64,000 nt of DNA from Shinisaurus crocodilurus (taxonomy: Eukaryota; Chordata; Lepidosauria; Squamata; Shinisauridae). Both the position numbers and the translations under genes were made by a program. Each line of letters starts with the position of its first letter. The stretch's first letter is position 1. The stretch lies in NCBI GenBank assembly GCA_021292165.1, contig JAHFWL010000253.1, positions 28,712 to 92,711 on the forward strand, given 5' to 3'. This document shows, one piece after another, positions 42,063-52,150 of this stretch. The notes below the pieces were generated by a model. The model saw only the letters and a list, made by a program, of their open reading frames with translations. It searched no databases and was not told the origin of the DNA.

Positions 42063-42370
42063 AGGCTTACAAGGGGGCTTACAATATAAAACAGTAAAAT
42101 TAAATATCAAATCATAAAAATGCCTTAAACATAAAGCAGTTGAAATAAAATACAATTTCAAATATCTAACAGCAGCAAATACAATAAATCATGTTCAATT
42201 AAAAGCCAGAGAGAGGGGGGAGGGAAATATGTTTTCAAAAGTCCTGTTACAAGCAGCTACAGATGGAGCCAATTGTTTTTCTCTCTGGAAGGAATTCTAC
42301 ATGCTATGGGCCATCACGGAGAGAAGGCCTTCTCTCTAATGCCCACTAACGCTGCTGATCTTACCAGTAA
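42063..42370 (-). mobile_element. LINE 3' relic
   Basis: A-rich 3' UTR then GGGCCATCACGGAGAGAAGGCC, the reversed LINE C-terminal block. Confidence 0.5.
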
Positions 42371-42943
42371 ATCTTACATGCTGTGAAGTTGCTTCAGCTG
42401 CTAATGCTGGTTGAGCCACAGTAGCTGGCCAGATTTGGCTCAGAGTGAAGGCAGCACTGGGCTACTTCAGCTTTCACTCACAGATGTGGTTGATCCCCCT
42501 CCCCAAGCAGGCTGTCCAGAAAGTCATCAAAGTCACAACATCCAGCAAGGTGATGGCGATCTGCAGTGGTGTGTAGCCAGGGCCAGATCTTGGGGTCAAG
42601 GTCCAGAGCCCCGCAACCCAGGGAATCCCCCAAATGACCACTCAGTGGCCGGCGATAAGGGCAGCAGAAGTAAACTCCATTGTATTTCTGTAGTCGTGTG
42701 CCGTGATTTAAGAGAGTTTAAAAAGCAAAGCTGCACATGCTCGGAGTACTTTTCAAAACCAGGGTTAGCAAACAGTTTTGTTGTTATTGTTCTAGCATAT
42801 TGGGGATGTAGGAGCAAGCGTTGCAAAGCATGGAATGGTGGTGTGGAGGGGTGGCGGAGATAGAGAGAAATGTTAGTTGTGCGCTTCACAACTGAAGTAA
42901 TTCATATGGCTGTCTAACCCTCCCTCCCTCCAAAACCATTAAT

Positions 42944-43262
42944 GGTGCAATCCTATGCAAATTTATTTATTTATTTATTATTACATTTATATCCCACCTT
43001 TTTTCCTCCAAGGAACCCAAGGTGGCTTACATGATCATCCATCCTCCTCCCCGTTTTATCCTCACAACAACAACCCTGTGAGGTAGGTTAGGCTGAGAGT
43101 CCGTGACTGGCCCAAAGTCACCCAGTGAGTTTCATGGCTGAGTGGAGACTAGAACTCGGATCGCCAAAGTCCCAGTCCAACACTCTCACCACTACGCCAC
43201 ACTGGCTGGGGCATGCTAGTTGTAGGCCTTTTTTCTGTCTAAACTTACCTAGGATTGCACCT
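42944..43262. mobile_element. Hairpin MITE, split by a SINE
   Basis: Left arm GGTGCAATCCTATGCAAATTT (42944-42964). The right arm at 43205-43258 carries GGGGCATGCTAGTTGTAGGCC, TCTGTCTAAACTTACC and AGGATTGCACC. TTAA lies at both edges (42939-42942 and 43259-43265), which would fit a piggyBac-type duplication. Confidence 0.7.
42961..43206 (-). mobile_element. Type A SINE inside the hairpin MITE
   Basis: Reverse orientation: TTTATTTATTTATT tail, CCAAGGTGGCTTACATGATC, CTCACAACAACAACCCTGTG, GGATCGCCAAAGTCCCAGTC and the ACGCCACACTGGC end. Confidence 0.92.
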
Positions 43263-43776
43263 TAAGTCCAGGGTCTAAAATTACTTCGCTGTACCACTGG
43301 AGGTCTGCCGTATAGTCTGCTATACTTTCACTGGCTTTTTTAAAAAACCTGAAACCTCTGTGGGCTTCAGGCACAAATATACCTTCAGCAGAGCAAGGGG
43401 TTCAGCATGGGTTTTAGAGCTTGGTGAAGTCAGTGCTGTAAGGGGATAAACTACAGGAAATGGGTTTTCTGCCCCAAAGAGAAGAATTACACCCTTCTGC
43501 TCCGCACCTTCTATTCCATTAATTTTTACTAGGTAATAAGGTCATTTTTCAGCATAAGGATTTCCAAGATGCTGGTTGTCTCACATCAGATTCCTCAATA
43601 TTGCTCAAAGCAACCATTTTAACTAGCACAGCAATATGAAGGAGGGCGAGCACAATCTGGTCTCAGAAAGTTTTTCTCAAAATTTCAGGGAGTCGCTGCA
43701 GCAAATCGTTGTGACCAGGTGGGTTACATAGAGGGAGAAGCTAACTAAGGTGGCCAGAGAGGATATTCCTCTGTTT

Positions 43777-43912
43777 CAGAGGTGGGCAACTTGTGGCCCT
43801 CCAGATGTTTTGGCCTACAACTCCCATCAGCCCTCACCATTGGCTATGCTGCCCAAGGCTGATGGGAGCTGTAAGTCAACCCATCTGGAGGGGCAAAAGT
43901 TGCCCACCCCTG
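43777..43912. mobile_element. Palindromic hAT-type MITE with near-exact duplication
   Basis: Ends CAGAGGTGGGCAACTTGTGG and AAAGTTGCCCACCCCTG. Flanks CTCTGTTT (43769-43776) and ATCTGTTT (43913-43920), seven of eight. Same family as 9314. Confidence 0.88.
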
Positions 43913-43924
43913 ATCTGTTTGAAG

Positions 43925-44035
43925 GGCTGCCAAAGGGATGCTTTGACCTGGATTCCTGCATTGAGCAGGGGGTTGGACTCGATGGCCTTGTAGGCCCCTT
44001 CCAACTCTGCTTTTCTATGATTCTATTTGAAAGGC
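43925..44035 (+). mobile_element. CR1 3' end
   Basis: TGGATTCCTGCATTGAGCAG, GACTCGATGGCCTTGTAGGC and a TTTTCTATGATTCTATTT tail, the CR1-type octamer-like end. Confidence 0.88.
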
Positions 44036-44100
44036 TGTCCTATTCAATTCCAGTTAAAAGATAAAGAACCATAAGAACTGGTTCTTTATCTTTAAAACCA

Positions 44101-44177
44101 TGACAGCTGGTGTGGTGTAGTGGTTAGAGGGTTGGACTGGGACTCCAGAGATCTGGGTTCCAGTCCCCACTTGGCCA
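44101..44177 (+). mobile_element. Type A SINE head only
   Basis: CTGGTGTGGTGTAGTGGTTAG and GGGTTCCAGTCCCCACTTGG, then an abrupt join to a CR1 tail at GCCATAGAATCATAG. Confidence 0.85.
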
Positions 44178-44455
44178 TAGAATCATAGAATCATAGAAAA
44201 GTAGAGTTGGAGGGGGCCTACAAGGCCATCGAGTCCAACCCCCTGCTCAATGCAGGAATCCAGGTCAAAGCATTCTTGACAGATGTCTGTCCAGCTGCAC
44301 CTTGAATGCCTCCAGAGTGGGAGAGCCCACTACCTCCCTAGGTAGTTGATTCCATTGTCTTATTGCTGACAGTAAGGAAAATTTTCCTGATGTTTAGGTG
44401 GAATCTAGGTTCCTGTAACTTGAGCCCATTGTTCCGTGTCCTGCAAACTGGGATG
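44178..44455 (-). mobile_element. CR1 3' fragment
   Basis: ATAGAATCATAGAATCATAG start, GGCCATCGAGTCCAACCCCC, GACAGATGTCTGTCCAGCTG and CCCATTGTTCCGTGTCCTGC, as in 51502-51842. Ends in GGGATGATCTAG against a truncated MITE. Confidence 0.88.
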
Positions 44456-44580
44456 ATCTAGGGGTCCCAGATGTTTTTGGCCTACAACTCCCAGCATGCC
44501 CCAGTCAGCTATGCTGGCTGGGGCATGCTGGGAGTTGTAGGCCAAAAGCATCTGGGGACCCAAGGTTGGAGAACACTGCA
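44456..44580. repeat. Hairpin MITE, left end truncated
   Basis: Arms CCTACAACTCCCAGCATGCC and complement meet at CAGCTATGCTGGCTG. The right end continues CCCAAGGTTGGAGAACACTG, while the left lacks the matching outer about 18 bp. Confidence 0.8.
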
Positions 44581-44584
44581 CTAG

Positions 44585-45106
44585 TCAGAGGGCAGAATCA
44601 CACTAATGAGCACTAAAATAGGCAACCAGAATGATCAAGGACCAACTCTCTTAAGAGGAAAAGTTTCAACTTCTGGGGCAGTTTAGCTTCGGGAAAAGTT
44701 AAGTAAGAGTAAATGAGGCCCTCTAATCTGGTTGCTGCTGCAGTAGCAGCAGCTAGGGCAAGCTAGCTAGCACTATACATGGAGGCAGGCTTGTGAGGGA
44801 GCCCAAGTGTGAGGAGCCCCAGTGACAAAGCTTCTCAGCACCAGTGACAAAATGTCAGCACACAAGCGAGTTAAGCACCTGTGCGAGTTTAGCAACAGGG
44901 TGAGGAGGCCAGGGCAGTCGACTCTTCCCTGCCTTCTTCTCATAGTAAGTAACTATAAATAAATAACTATAAATAAATTCTCCACCTTCTAATAAATAAC
45001 GTAGTTTTCTGGTAAACAACCCGGATATTTACAATAAAAAAACAGTGATGAATGTAGAAAGCCAGCAGGGGCGTGGGGGCTATCCAGTGTAGTGCAACAT
45101 GTATGA
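44585..45106. other. Non-coding, nothing recognised
   Basis: AACTATAAATAAAT is tandemly repeated at about 44950-44980, and there is a GCTGCTGCAGTAGCAGCAGC palindrome near 44730. No gene. Confidence 0.4.
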
Positions 45107-45109
45107 CTA

Positions 45110-46007
45110 TCTGCCAGCTGGACAGAAGTCATGGGTGTGTGCTGGGTGAAATATGCTCCTGGCTCTCAGGGAACAAGTCCGTTCCCTGGAAGCTAAGCTT
45201 GCCGACCTGAAGCTGAGAGCAGCAGAGAGGTTGACGGATGAGAACTTCAGGGACCCAATAGCAGTGTCCCAATCCCTAGGTGAAAGCTTCTTTGCTGTCA
45301 AAGAGAATGGGGGTCTCGGGGAAGGAGGGCATCACTCTGACAAAGAGGGAAATTACTACTTAAAAGGGACCCATTCCTCAGAAGATGACCAAACATCCTC
45401 TCATGCCAAGCTCTGGGGGGGCCGGAGGGCTTGTGGTAGTGGGAGATTTCGGTCATTAAACACATGGACAGCTGGGTTTGTGATGGGCATGTAGACTGCA
45501 TGGTAAATTGCATGCCTAGTGCAAAGGTTGTGGATATCACGTGCCATCTAGAGAGCTTCACAGATAGTGCTGGGATAGAGTCAGTGCTCGTGGTCCATGT
45601 TGGTACCAATGATGTGGGGAAATGTAGTCGTGAGGTCCTGGAAGCCAAATACAGGTTGCTAGGTAGGAGGCTGAAATCTAGGATTACCAAGGTAGCTTTC
45701 TCTGAGATGCTACCTGTTCCATGCACAGGGCCAGCTACTAGTCAGGACTCAGGGGAAGCTGGGGAGTCTCAACGTGTGGATGAGACAGTGGTGTAGGGAG
45801 GAGGAGTTCATTTATTAAGCACTGGGGAACATTTTGGGACAAGCCGGACCTGCACAAGAGGGACAGGTTCTATTTGAACCAGAATGGAATAAGAATGGTA
45901 GTGCTTAACATTAAAAAGGTGGCAGAGCAGCTTTTAAAGTGAACCATGGGGGAAAGCTGACAGGAGCTGGGAAACATCCAGTTCAGGCTGAATCATCCCT
46001 AGGGGAT
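45110..46007 (+). pseudogene. CR1 ORF1 with esterase-like domain, frameshifted
   Basis: CR1 ORF1 proteins bind RNA and, in many lineages, carry an SGNH esterase-like domain. The first frame has a coiled-coil head (LREQVRSLEAKLADLKLRAA) at about 45155-45225. After a frame change near 45460 the esterase block follows: RHIDSWVCDGHVDCMVN-like, VLVVHVGTNDVGK (GTND block), RLLGRRLKSR and KVAFSEMLPVP. Another frame change near 45800 leads to DLHKRDRFYLNQNGIRMVV and KVAEQLLK with a stop at about 45940. At least two frame changes make it a relic. Confidence 0.85.
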
Positions 46008-46699
46008 TGTGACGATAACGTGGTCGGTTATTTACTTTTATTTCTCTCACTACCACCTGGCTGTTAGTTCACTTTCTTCACTAACCCAGTGGCTGAGGTA
46101 TGGTAGCTCCAGGGTATTAGTTTACCCTATTTTAAACTATCCCTGTTCCAACTCTGTCACAAGTCTTCACTCACTCCCAGACAAACCCGAGTGGACAATC
46201 TGTCTGTGGCAGATAAACGCTGTTAAAATACCATTGCTGGTTATTGTGGTGTTTACGCTGGGTAGATCTCTTTCTCTTAGCACCTATACCAAGTGATTAG
46301 TATTAGTGTGTGTGCCTCAGGATGGAAACAGTTACCAGACAGTCTCTTCAGTAACCCAACAAATAGTTCTTTATTTTCATAAGTAAAACATTTCTTCAAA
46401 CAGGAACAACCTCTTTTCCATAAAGGCAATAGTTTATGTTGAATTAACTTTATGACTCTGATCTGACTGACTGACTGGAATCCCCCTAACTCACTTCCCT
46501 CCAACTCACTTCTCTCTAACTCACTTCTCTCATCTCTGACTAATTCTAACTCTAACACCCTAACTAAATCCTCCCACACACACAGGCACATATATACAGA
46601 GCTCCCCCTCCCATCAGAACTTTCTACAGGCGAGCCCCGATAGGTTGCCGGGCGCATCCACTCTTCCTGGCAATGCTAGATGTTAACCCTTACATCACA
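46008..46699 (-). mobile_element. Solo LTR with exact 5-bp duplication
   Basis: 692 bp that on the reverse strand begins TGTGATGTAAGG and ends CGTTATCGTCACA, so it has TG...CA ends and a TGTGA/TCACA inverted terminus. GGGAT occurs immediately on both sides (46003-46007, 46700-46704). On the reverse strand there is a TATATATGTG box (around 46590) and downstream an AATAAA (around 46375), as expected for a promoter and polyadenylation signal in an LTR. No internal retroviral genes are present. It could be from an endogenous retrovirus or a Gypsy-type element. Short ACTCACTTCYCTC tandem units lie at 46488-46540. Confidence 0.88.
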
Positions 46700-46787
46700 G
46701 GGATGAAGATGAAAATGTTTCCAATTGCCCAAATGGGGGCAGGGAGGGCATAGGCCATAAGAATATGCTGAAACATGATCATAGAAT

Positions 46788-46853
46788 CATAGAGTTGGAA
46801 GGGGCCTATAAGGCCATCGAGTCCAACCCCCTGCTCAATGCAGGAGAACAGAT
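46788..46853 (-). mobile_element. CR1 3' tail, short
   Basis: ATAGAATCATAGAGTTGG, GGCCATCGAGTCCAACCCCC and TCAATGCAGGA only, about 66 bp, opposite in orientation to the surrounding CR1. Confidence 0.85.
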
Positions 46854-47650
46854 GTGGGCAGCCCAGGCAGTCACCCATCCAAGCACTGACCCAGCTCATA
46901 CCTGCTTAGCTTTCAGCATGTGGCCAGCATTATGGCCAGTCAAAGAGGCCTAAGGGCCATAGTAGAAGATGCACACAGCTGGGAGGAACACCATGTACGT
47001 ATAGGTGTTTCTATGCTAATGCTAGAAGCTTCTATGCCAAGATGGGACAGTTGGAGTGCCTGGTTTTAAAAGAGAACTTACGTAGATGTAGTGGGCATAA
47101 GGGAAACTTGGTGGAACAGAGAGAATCAGTGGGATATGGTCATTGCTGGATTTAAACTCTATAGGAAGGACAGGGAAGGGTGTATTGGAGGAGGTGTTTC
47201 TCTGTACGTCAAAGAGGGCATAGTGTCAAGCAAACTAGAGAACCTAAAAGGGGCACATCCCTCCAGAAAAGTGTTGTGGATGACAATACTGGGCTCCCAA
47301 AATAATTTAGTACTAGGGAGATGCTATTGTCCCCCAGACCAGAATGCTCAGGGTGATCTTGAGATGGAAAATGAAATCAGGGTGGAAGCATTCAAACGGG
47401 GAAGTGTTGCAATAATGGGGGACTTCAATTACCCTCACAACACAATGACGGGATAAATGCATGTTCCAGTCCTGACAAAGAGGTTAAATTTCTTGATGCC
47501 CTAAATTACGGTGCCCTAGAACAGTTGGTCATGAAACTGGACAGTGGGCAGGCAACTCTGGATTTAATCCTAAATGGTGTCAGCCCAGGACCTAGTACGA
47601 GATGTGAGTGTTGCCAAACCAACTGGAAACAGTGACCACAGTGTTATCAG

Positions 47651-47652
47651 AT

Positions 47653-47687
<35 letters not shown>

Positions 47688-47910
47688 TTATATTTATACC
47701 CCGCCTTCTTTCCTGCAAGAAACCCAAGGCGGCTTACATAATCCTCCTCCTCTCCATTTTATCCTCATAACAACCCTGTGAGGTAGGTTAGGCTGAGAGG
47801 CAGTGACTGGCCCAAAGTCACCCAGTGAGTTTCATGGCTGAGCGGGGACTAGAACCCGGATCTCCCAAGTGCCAGTCCAACACTCTCACCACTACGCCAC
47901 ACTGGCTTAG
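47651..47910 (-). mobile_element. Type A SINE inside CR1
   Basis: (TTTA)n tail of about 36 bp, TATACCCCGCCTTCTTTCC, CAAGGCGGCTTACATAATCC, CATAACAACCCTGTGAGG, ACCCGGATCTCCC and the CGCCACACTGGC end. The long tail suggests a fairly recent insertion. Confidence 0.92.
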
Positions 47911-47999
47911 TGGTGATATGTAAGTGGGGAAATGCTAAGGAAGTCCAACAGTCACATCTGATTTCAAAAGAGGAAACTTCTCTGAAATGACGGAATTGG

Positions 48000-48030
48000 T
48001 AAAAAAAAAGAAAGAAGAAAGAAAGAAAGA
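48000..48030. repeat. A/G-rich (GAAA)n tract
   Basis: An A run followed by GAAAGAAGAAAGAAAGAAAG, within CR1-derived sequence. Confidence 0.85.
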
Positions 48031-48219
48031 AAAGAAATTGAAAGGGGGTCACAAGGTTAAATAACTTCAAAATGCTTGGAGGTTACTCAAAACCACAATA
48101 ACAGAAGCTCAACTAGAAGGAAAAGTAGCACTACGTTCAAGTTCACCAGCATGGTTAATGAGCAGTGTCAATGAAGCTATTAGAGAAAAGAAGGCTTCCT
48201 TCAGAAAATGGAAGTCTTG

Positions 48220-48286
48220 CTAACTTAAGTCTCATTCGTTTCAATGGGTTTACTCTAGGTAGGACTGATACTGGATACTACCCTTT
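48220..48286. repeat. Half of a family G palindrome
   Basis: TAACTTAAGTCTCATTCG, CAATGGGTTTACTCTAGG and GGATACTACCC match the right arm at 36300-36359. Confidence 0.7.
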
Positions 48287-48620
48287 CTCCCTCTCTCATA
48301 ATACTAGAATCCAGGGTCTTCCCATGAAGCTGATTGGTGGGAGATTCAGAAGGGATAAAAGGAAATACATCTTCACACAGTGCACAGTTAAACTATGGGA
48401 TTAGCTACTACTACAACGTGTACTGGTGGCCACCAATTCGGATGGCTTGAAAAGGGGAGTAGACATATGGAGCCTTCATGGAGAAGAAGGCTATCAATGG
48501 CTATAGATGGCTATATATTACCTCAAGTAACAGAGGCAGTATGCCCCTAAATACCAATTTCTAGGGAATATGAGCAGAGGGAGCTATTGTGCTCATGTCC
48601 TACATATAGGCTTCCCCTAG
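48287..48620 (+). mobile_element. CR1-like 3' region
   Basis: CATGAAGCTGATTGGTGGG, GGCTTGAAAAGGGGAGTAGAC, ATGGAGAAGAAGGCTATCAATG and GGGAATATGAGCAGAGGG match 50830-50980. Confidence 0.8.
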
Positions 48621-49268
48621 GTAGCTGGTGGGCGTGGGCCACTGTGGGCTCTGTAGCTTTAGTTGATTAATCAGAGGGTGCACATTTTAATTAGTGAAGG
48701 CAAATTTGAATTGATGGGTCTACAAGGAAAACATGTTTATTTTTTGAGGTTATTATTTTGTATCTGGTGTGTTACTGCAGTGGTGAGTAAAAAGGAAACT
48801 ATTAAAGATGGGCTTTTTCTCTAATACTGTCCAGTAGCTTTTAGTAAAAATTCTAAACAGCCTTACACTTCTTTCTAATATCTCAAAGTCATCTATATCA
48901 ATGTTTTGGTAACATGCAAATGCATTTAATTGTCACTAATTAATCGGTGAAAAGGCAGGTGATTAATCAACTAACATGCTATACTAAGTAAACAGCCTTC
49001 AGTGAACTAGAAAAATTAAGGCAAAGTATTCATCTGCCTGAACAGATAATTCCTCATGTAGCCCTTTTATTTCTTTTTTTTAAGGGGAGGCACCAAAGTT
49101 GGTGCCTGTGGCACCAGCCACCCAAGTGTTTTTTTTTTTCCAAATCCATTTTCCTTTGAGGGATATGCACTTCCTTTCTGCTGCACGTGAATGCACACCC
49201 TCAGCTTTTGGTGTACACACCAGCAAAGGCTATCACGCTCCCCTACTTCTTTTAAACAGTGATCCTAA
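48621..49268. other. Non-coding, AT-rich
   Basis: Two related blocks (TAGTTGATTAATCAG at about 48660 and GTGATTAATCAACTAA at about 48960) are inverted with respect to each other about 300 bp apart, possible ends of an old element. No frame of note. Confidence 0.45.
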
Positions 49269-49270
49269 TA

Positions 49271-49522
49271 CAGTAATACCTTGGATTGCAAGTAACTTGG
49301 TTTGAGAGCGTTTTGCAAGACAAGCAAATTTTTAAATATTTATTTAATATTTTTTTTAACTTGATATACAAGCGACGTCTTGCAATACAAGTACTGTAGT
49401 ACAGCTTAAATTAAAAATCTCTGTACAATTTTTTTGGGGGGGATTTCGTTTTGATATAAGAGTGTTTTGGATTACAAGCACGTTTCTGGAACGAATTATG
49501 CTCTCAATCCAAGGCATGACTG
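49271..49522. mobile_element. Tigger/pogo-like MITE with TA duplication
   Basis: 252 bp with ends CAGTAATACCTTGGATTGCA and CAATCCAAGGCATGACTG and TA on both sides. CAAGTAACTTGG and internal ATTACAAGCACG type blocks also pair. Tc1/mariner-class pogo elements have CAG...CTG ends and TA duplications. Confidence 0.78.
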
Positions 49523-49615
49523 TATTTCAGGAAAGGGAAGCTTTCTCCCAGTGTCCACAACAAATGAGCAAATGAAATGGGCAGCTGTACATGCAGACAG
49601 AATATAAGGTAGAAT

Positions 49616-49796
49616 GTATAGGAAGCTGCCATGGCTCTGTCTAGCTCAGTTCTGTCTACGCTGACTGGCAGCACCTCTCCAGGGTTCCAGGTAGAAGTCT
49701 TCCTCAACCCTACCTGGAATTACCTGGGATTAAACCCAAGACCTTTTGCATATAAAGTAGGAGCTCTACCACTGAGCTACGGCCCTTCTCCAAAGG
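49616..49796 (-). mobile_element. Type B SINE
   Basis: GTATAGGAAGCTGCCATGGC, TCTGTCTACGCTGACTGGCA, CTGGGATTAAACCCAAGACC (B box) and CTCTACCACTGAGCTACGGC (A box). Confidence 0.85.
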
Positions 49797-49955
49797 GCAT
49801 AGACAGACAGATAGGGCTTCTCTACAGGAAGGGTTTCAACTGCCGCTTTACTGAGGCTTGTTCTTCGGTTTTCTTTGGGGGAGGAAGAAGGCACCCTTCC
49901 CCCCCCCCCGGAATTTGTATTTCTCAGCATTTCTATATATGTCATAGTCCAACCA

Positions 49956-50200
49956 CAAGGTGGCACTGTGGTACAGCTGCAGTGTAGCGGAATTGCGACT
50001 TTACACAAAGCTTTCATTCTGATTCTGGTTTGAAATTTGATACCTGACTTTCCCCTCTCTAACCCACCCACCCCTGTGAAAATGGCTGGAAAACACGGGA
50101 GAGGCCCTGGGGGATGATGGCGTTGTGCAAAGGCCCCGCAAACCTTCATGAGTGAGGAGTCATGAGCACACAATAAATGGCTCATGTAGAGAAGCCCATA
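49956..50200 (+). repeat. Dispersed repeat family X
   Basis: CACAAGGTGGCACTGTGGTAC, CGGAATTGCGACTTTAC and AGCACACAATAAATGGCTCAT. Same orientation as 36440. Confidence 0.7.
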
Positions 50201-50264
50201 TTCTGAGTGTGATGGACATGCTTTGAGCACACATTCTCTGTCCAGAAAACATTCGCCTCAGCAG

Positions 50265-50621
50265 CAGTGCTGGCTCCATTCTTTCGAGGGCCCTTGGGCA
50301 AGACATCCTCAGTGAGTCTTACCGTCCCACCGTCATTATCTTCGGCTGCTGTTGCACCTCATCCTCTTTCTCTTCATTGTTGCTACTTCCTTGCTTGACA
50401 GGCAGAGAGACGGTGAGCAAGCAGGCAGTGGCATCAACTGCTCATCCTTACCACCACCACCATTGTCTGGGCCAGAGCAAGGGTCAGGTGAAGAAGCAGG
50501 GTGCACTGGCGAGGAGGAGGAGGAGGAGGAGCAAATCCAGGGGGCTCTTTTCAGGGGGGGGCTGCTGGGGTGTGGGCCCTTGCCAGGTGCCTGCCCATGC
50601 CTACCCATGATGCCCACCCTG
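50265..50621 (-). mobile_element. hAT family B with near-exact 8-bp duplication
   Basis: 357 bp: CAGTGCTGGCTCC start and CATGATGCCCACCCTG end. CTCAGCAG (50257-50264) and CTCAGGAG (50622-50629) match at seven of eight. Contains a GAGGAG run at 50512-50530. Confidence 0.88.
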
Positions 50622-50799
50622 CTCAGGAGGAATGCAAGAAATGTGTGCTCAAACCACACTCATCACACCTAGCAAATCATTTCTCTCTTGGCCCAGGCCT
50701 AAGTGGGATGGCACAAAACTACCATATAAGAAAACATGTTGCCATCCTCTCCTCAGGGGCACCATTTCAGAATGCAGAAAGGGTGGGTCAGTGCAGTAC

Positions 50800-51115
50800 A
50801 AGATTCGCAGCAATATTTGAAGTTTGGCGGCCAACTTGGATGGCTTTAAAAGGGGATTGGACAAATTCATGGAGGAGAAGGCTATCAGTGGCTACTAGTC
50901 CTGCCTGCTATATGCTACCCCCAGTATCAGAGGCAGTATGCTTATGTACACCAGTTGCTGGGGAATATGGGCGGGAGGGTGCTGTTGCACTCATGACCTG
51001 CTTGTGAGACCCTGTGGGCAGCTTGGTTGGACACTGTGTGAACAGACTGCTGGACGAGATGGACCCTTGGTCTGATCCAGCATGGCTCTTCTTACATTCT
51101 TATGTTCTTAAAATT
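50800..51115 (+). mobile_element. CR1-like 3' end
   Basis: GGATGGCTTTAAAAGGGGATTG, GAGGAGAAGGCTATCAGTGG, GAGATGGACCCTTGGTCTG, ATCCAGCATGGCTCTTCTTAC and the TTCTTATGTTCTTA end. Confidence 0.85.
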
Positions 51116-51119
51116 AGAT

Positions 51120-51495
51120 AGTCTTCAAATACTCAGCTCATTACAGCTGGATCTTTAATACTGTATATCCAAGAACATCACTACATCTTCTGGAAGTGAA
51201 TTTCATAGTTTAGCTATGTGCTATGTGAAGAAGCACTTCCTTTTATCTGTCCTGAATCTCCCACCAACCAGCTTCATGGGATGACCCCAGTTCTAGTACT
51301 ATGAGAGAGGGAGAAAAATGTCTCCCTGTCCACTTTCTCCACGCCATGCATAATTTTGTACACCTCTATCATGTCTCTCCTTACTTGCCTTTTTTTTCTA
51401 AGCTAAACAATCCCAGCTGCTGTAACCTTTCCTCATAGGGGAGTTGCCCCAGCCCCTTGATCATTTTAGTTGCCCTTTTCATATCCCATCATAAC
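51120..51495 (-). mobile_element. CR1-like fragment
   Basis: GAATCTCCCACCAACCAGCTTC, ACTATGAGAGAGGGAGAAAAA and ATCATGTCTCTCCTTACTTGCC, the reverse of the 48287 region plus upstream CR1 coding-end sequence. Confidence 0.75.
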
Positions 51496-51501
51496 TATAT
51501 A

Positions 51502-51842
51502 TCATAGACTCATAGAATAGTAGAGTTGGAAGGGGCCTATATAAGGCCATCGAGTCCAACCCCCTGCTCAATGCAGGAACCCAAGTCAAAGCATCCCTGA
51601 CAGATGGCTGTCCAGCTGCACCTTGAATGCCTCCAGAGTGGGAGAGCCCACAACCTCCCCAGGTAGTTGGTTCCCTTGGCGTATTGCTCTAACAGTCAGG
51701 AAATTTTTCCTGGTGTTCAGCCAGAATCTGGCTTCCTGTAACTTGAACCCATTATTACATGTCCTGCAATCTGGGATGATTGAGAAGAGATCCTGGCCCT
51801 CCTCTGTGTGACATCCAAGTACTGGAAGAGTGCGATCATATG
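51502..51842 (-). mobile_element. CR1 3' end
   Basis: CATAGACTCATAGAATAGTAG, GGCCATCGAGTCCAACCCCC, GACAGATGGCTGTCCAGCTG, GAATCTGGCTTCCTGTAAC and GAAGAGATCCTGGCCCTCC. The frames across it are decayed CR1 coding sequence and UTR. Confidence 0.88.
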
Positions 51843-51924
51843 AGGCACTTTGTCGAAAGCCATCCACCAAAAAAAAAAAGGCAAAGCGTTTATGCCTACA
51901 GCATGAATATCTGGTGTAAAAGCC

Positions 51925-52150
51925 CACTCACCTGTTTAGGATCAGGGAGACCCAGGTTCAAATCCAAAAAACTTATTAGGTAACCTTGGCCCTCTCTCTC
52001 TCTCTCTCTCAGGCTAAACTACCTCATAGGGTTGTTGTAAGGATAAAATGGGAGAATCATGTACCATACCCTGAGCTTCTTGGAGAAGGGGAAGGATGTA
52101 ATGCAGCATTAAATAAATAAATTTATTTAATAAATAAATAAATAAATAAA
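51925..52150 (+). mobile_element. Older tRNA-headed SINE, type A relative
   Basis: CAGGGAGACCCAGGTTCAAATCC (B box), CTCAGGCTAAACTACCTC, AGGGTTGTTGTAAGGATAAAATG, ATACCCTGAGCTTCTTGGAG and an (AATA)n tail. A (CT)n run at 51994-52011 replaces part of the body. Confidence 0.7.

Larger units (their letters stand above)
42674..43320 (+). repeat. Family Y repeat, interrupted by a hairpin MITE
   Basis: Left part 42674-42943 and right part 43263-43320 (GTCCAGGGTCTAAAATTAC) line up with an uninterrupted copy at 23361-23680. The gap is filled by the hairpin element at 42944-43262. Confidence 0.75.
46980..48219 (+). pseudogene. CR1 ORF2 endonuclease remnant, split by a SINE
   Basis: CR1 ORF2 encodes an endonuclease plus reverse transcriptase. 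Here a decayed NARS..AKMGQLE start (about 46995-47060) leads into VDVVGIRETWWN (the E-T-W catalytic block) at 47082, then GGGVSLYVKEGI, LVLGRCYCPP and VAIMGDFNYP (catalytic D and N) near 47405-47440. FLDALNYGALEQLV and LDLILNGVSPG follow to 47590. After the SINE at 47651-47910 the sequence continues DFKRGNFSEMTELV and, in another frame, AIREKKASFRKWK, the linker before the RT. The RT domain itself is absent. Frame changes and stops show it is inactive. Confidence 0.88.
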
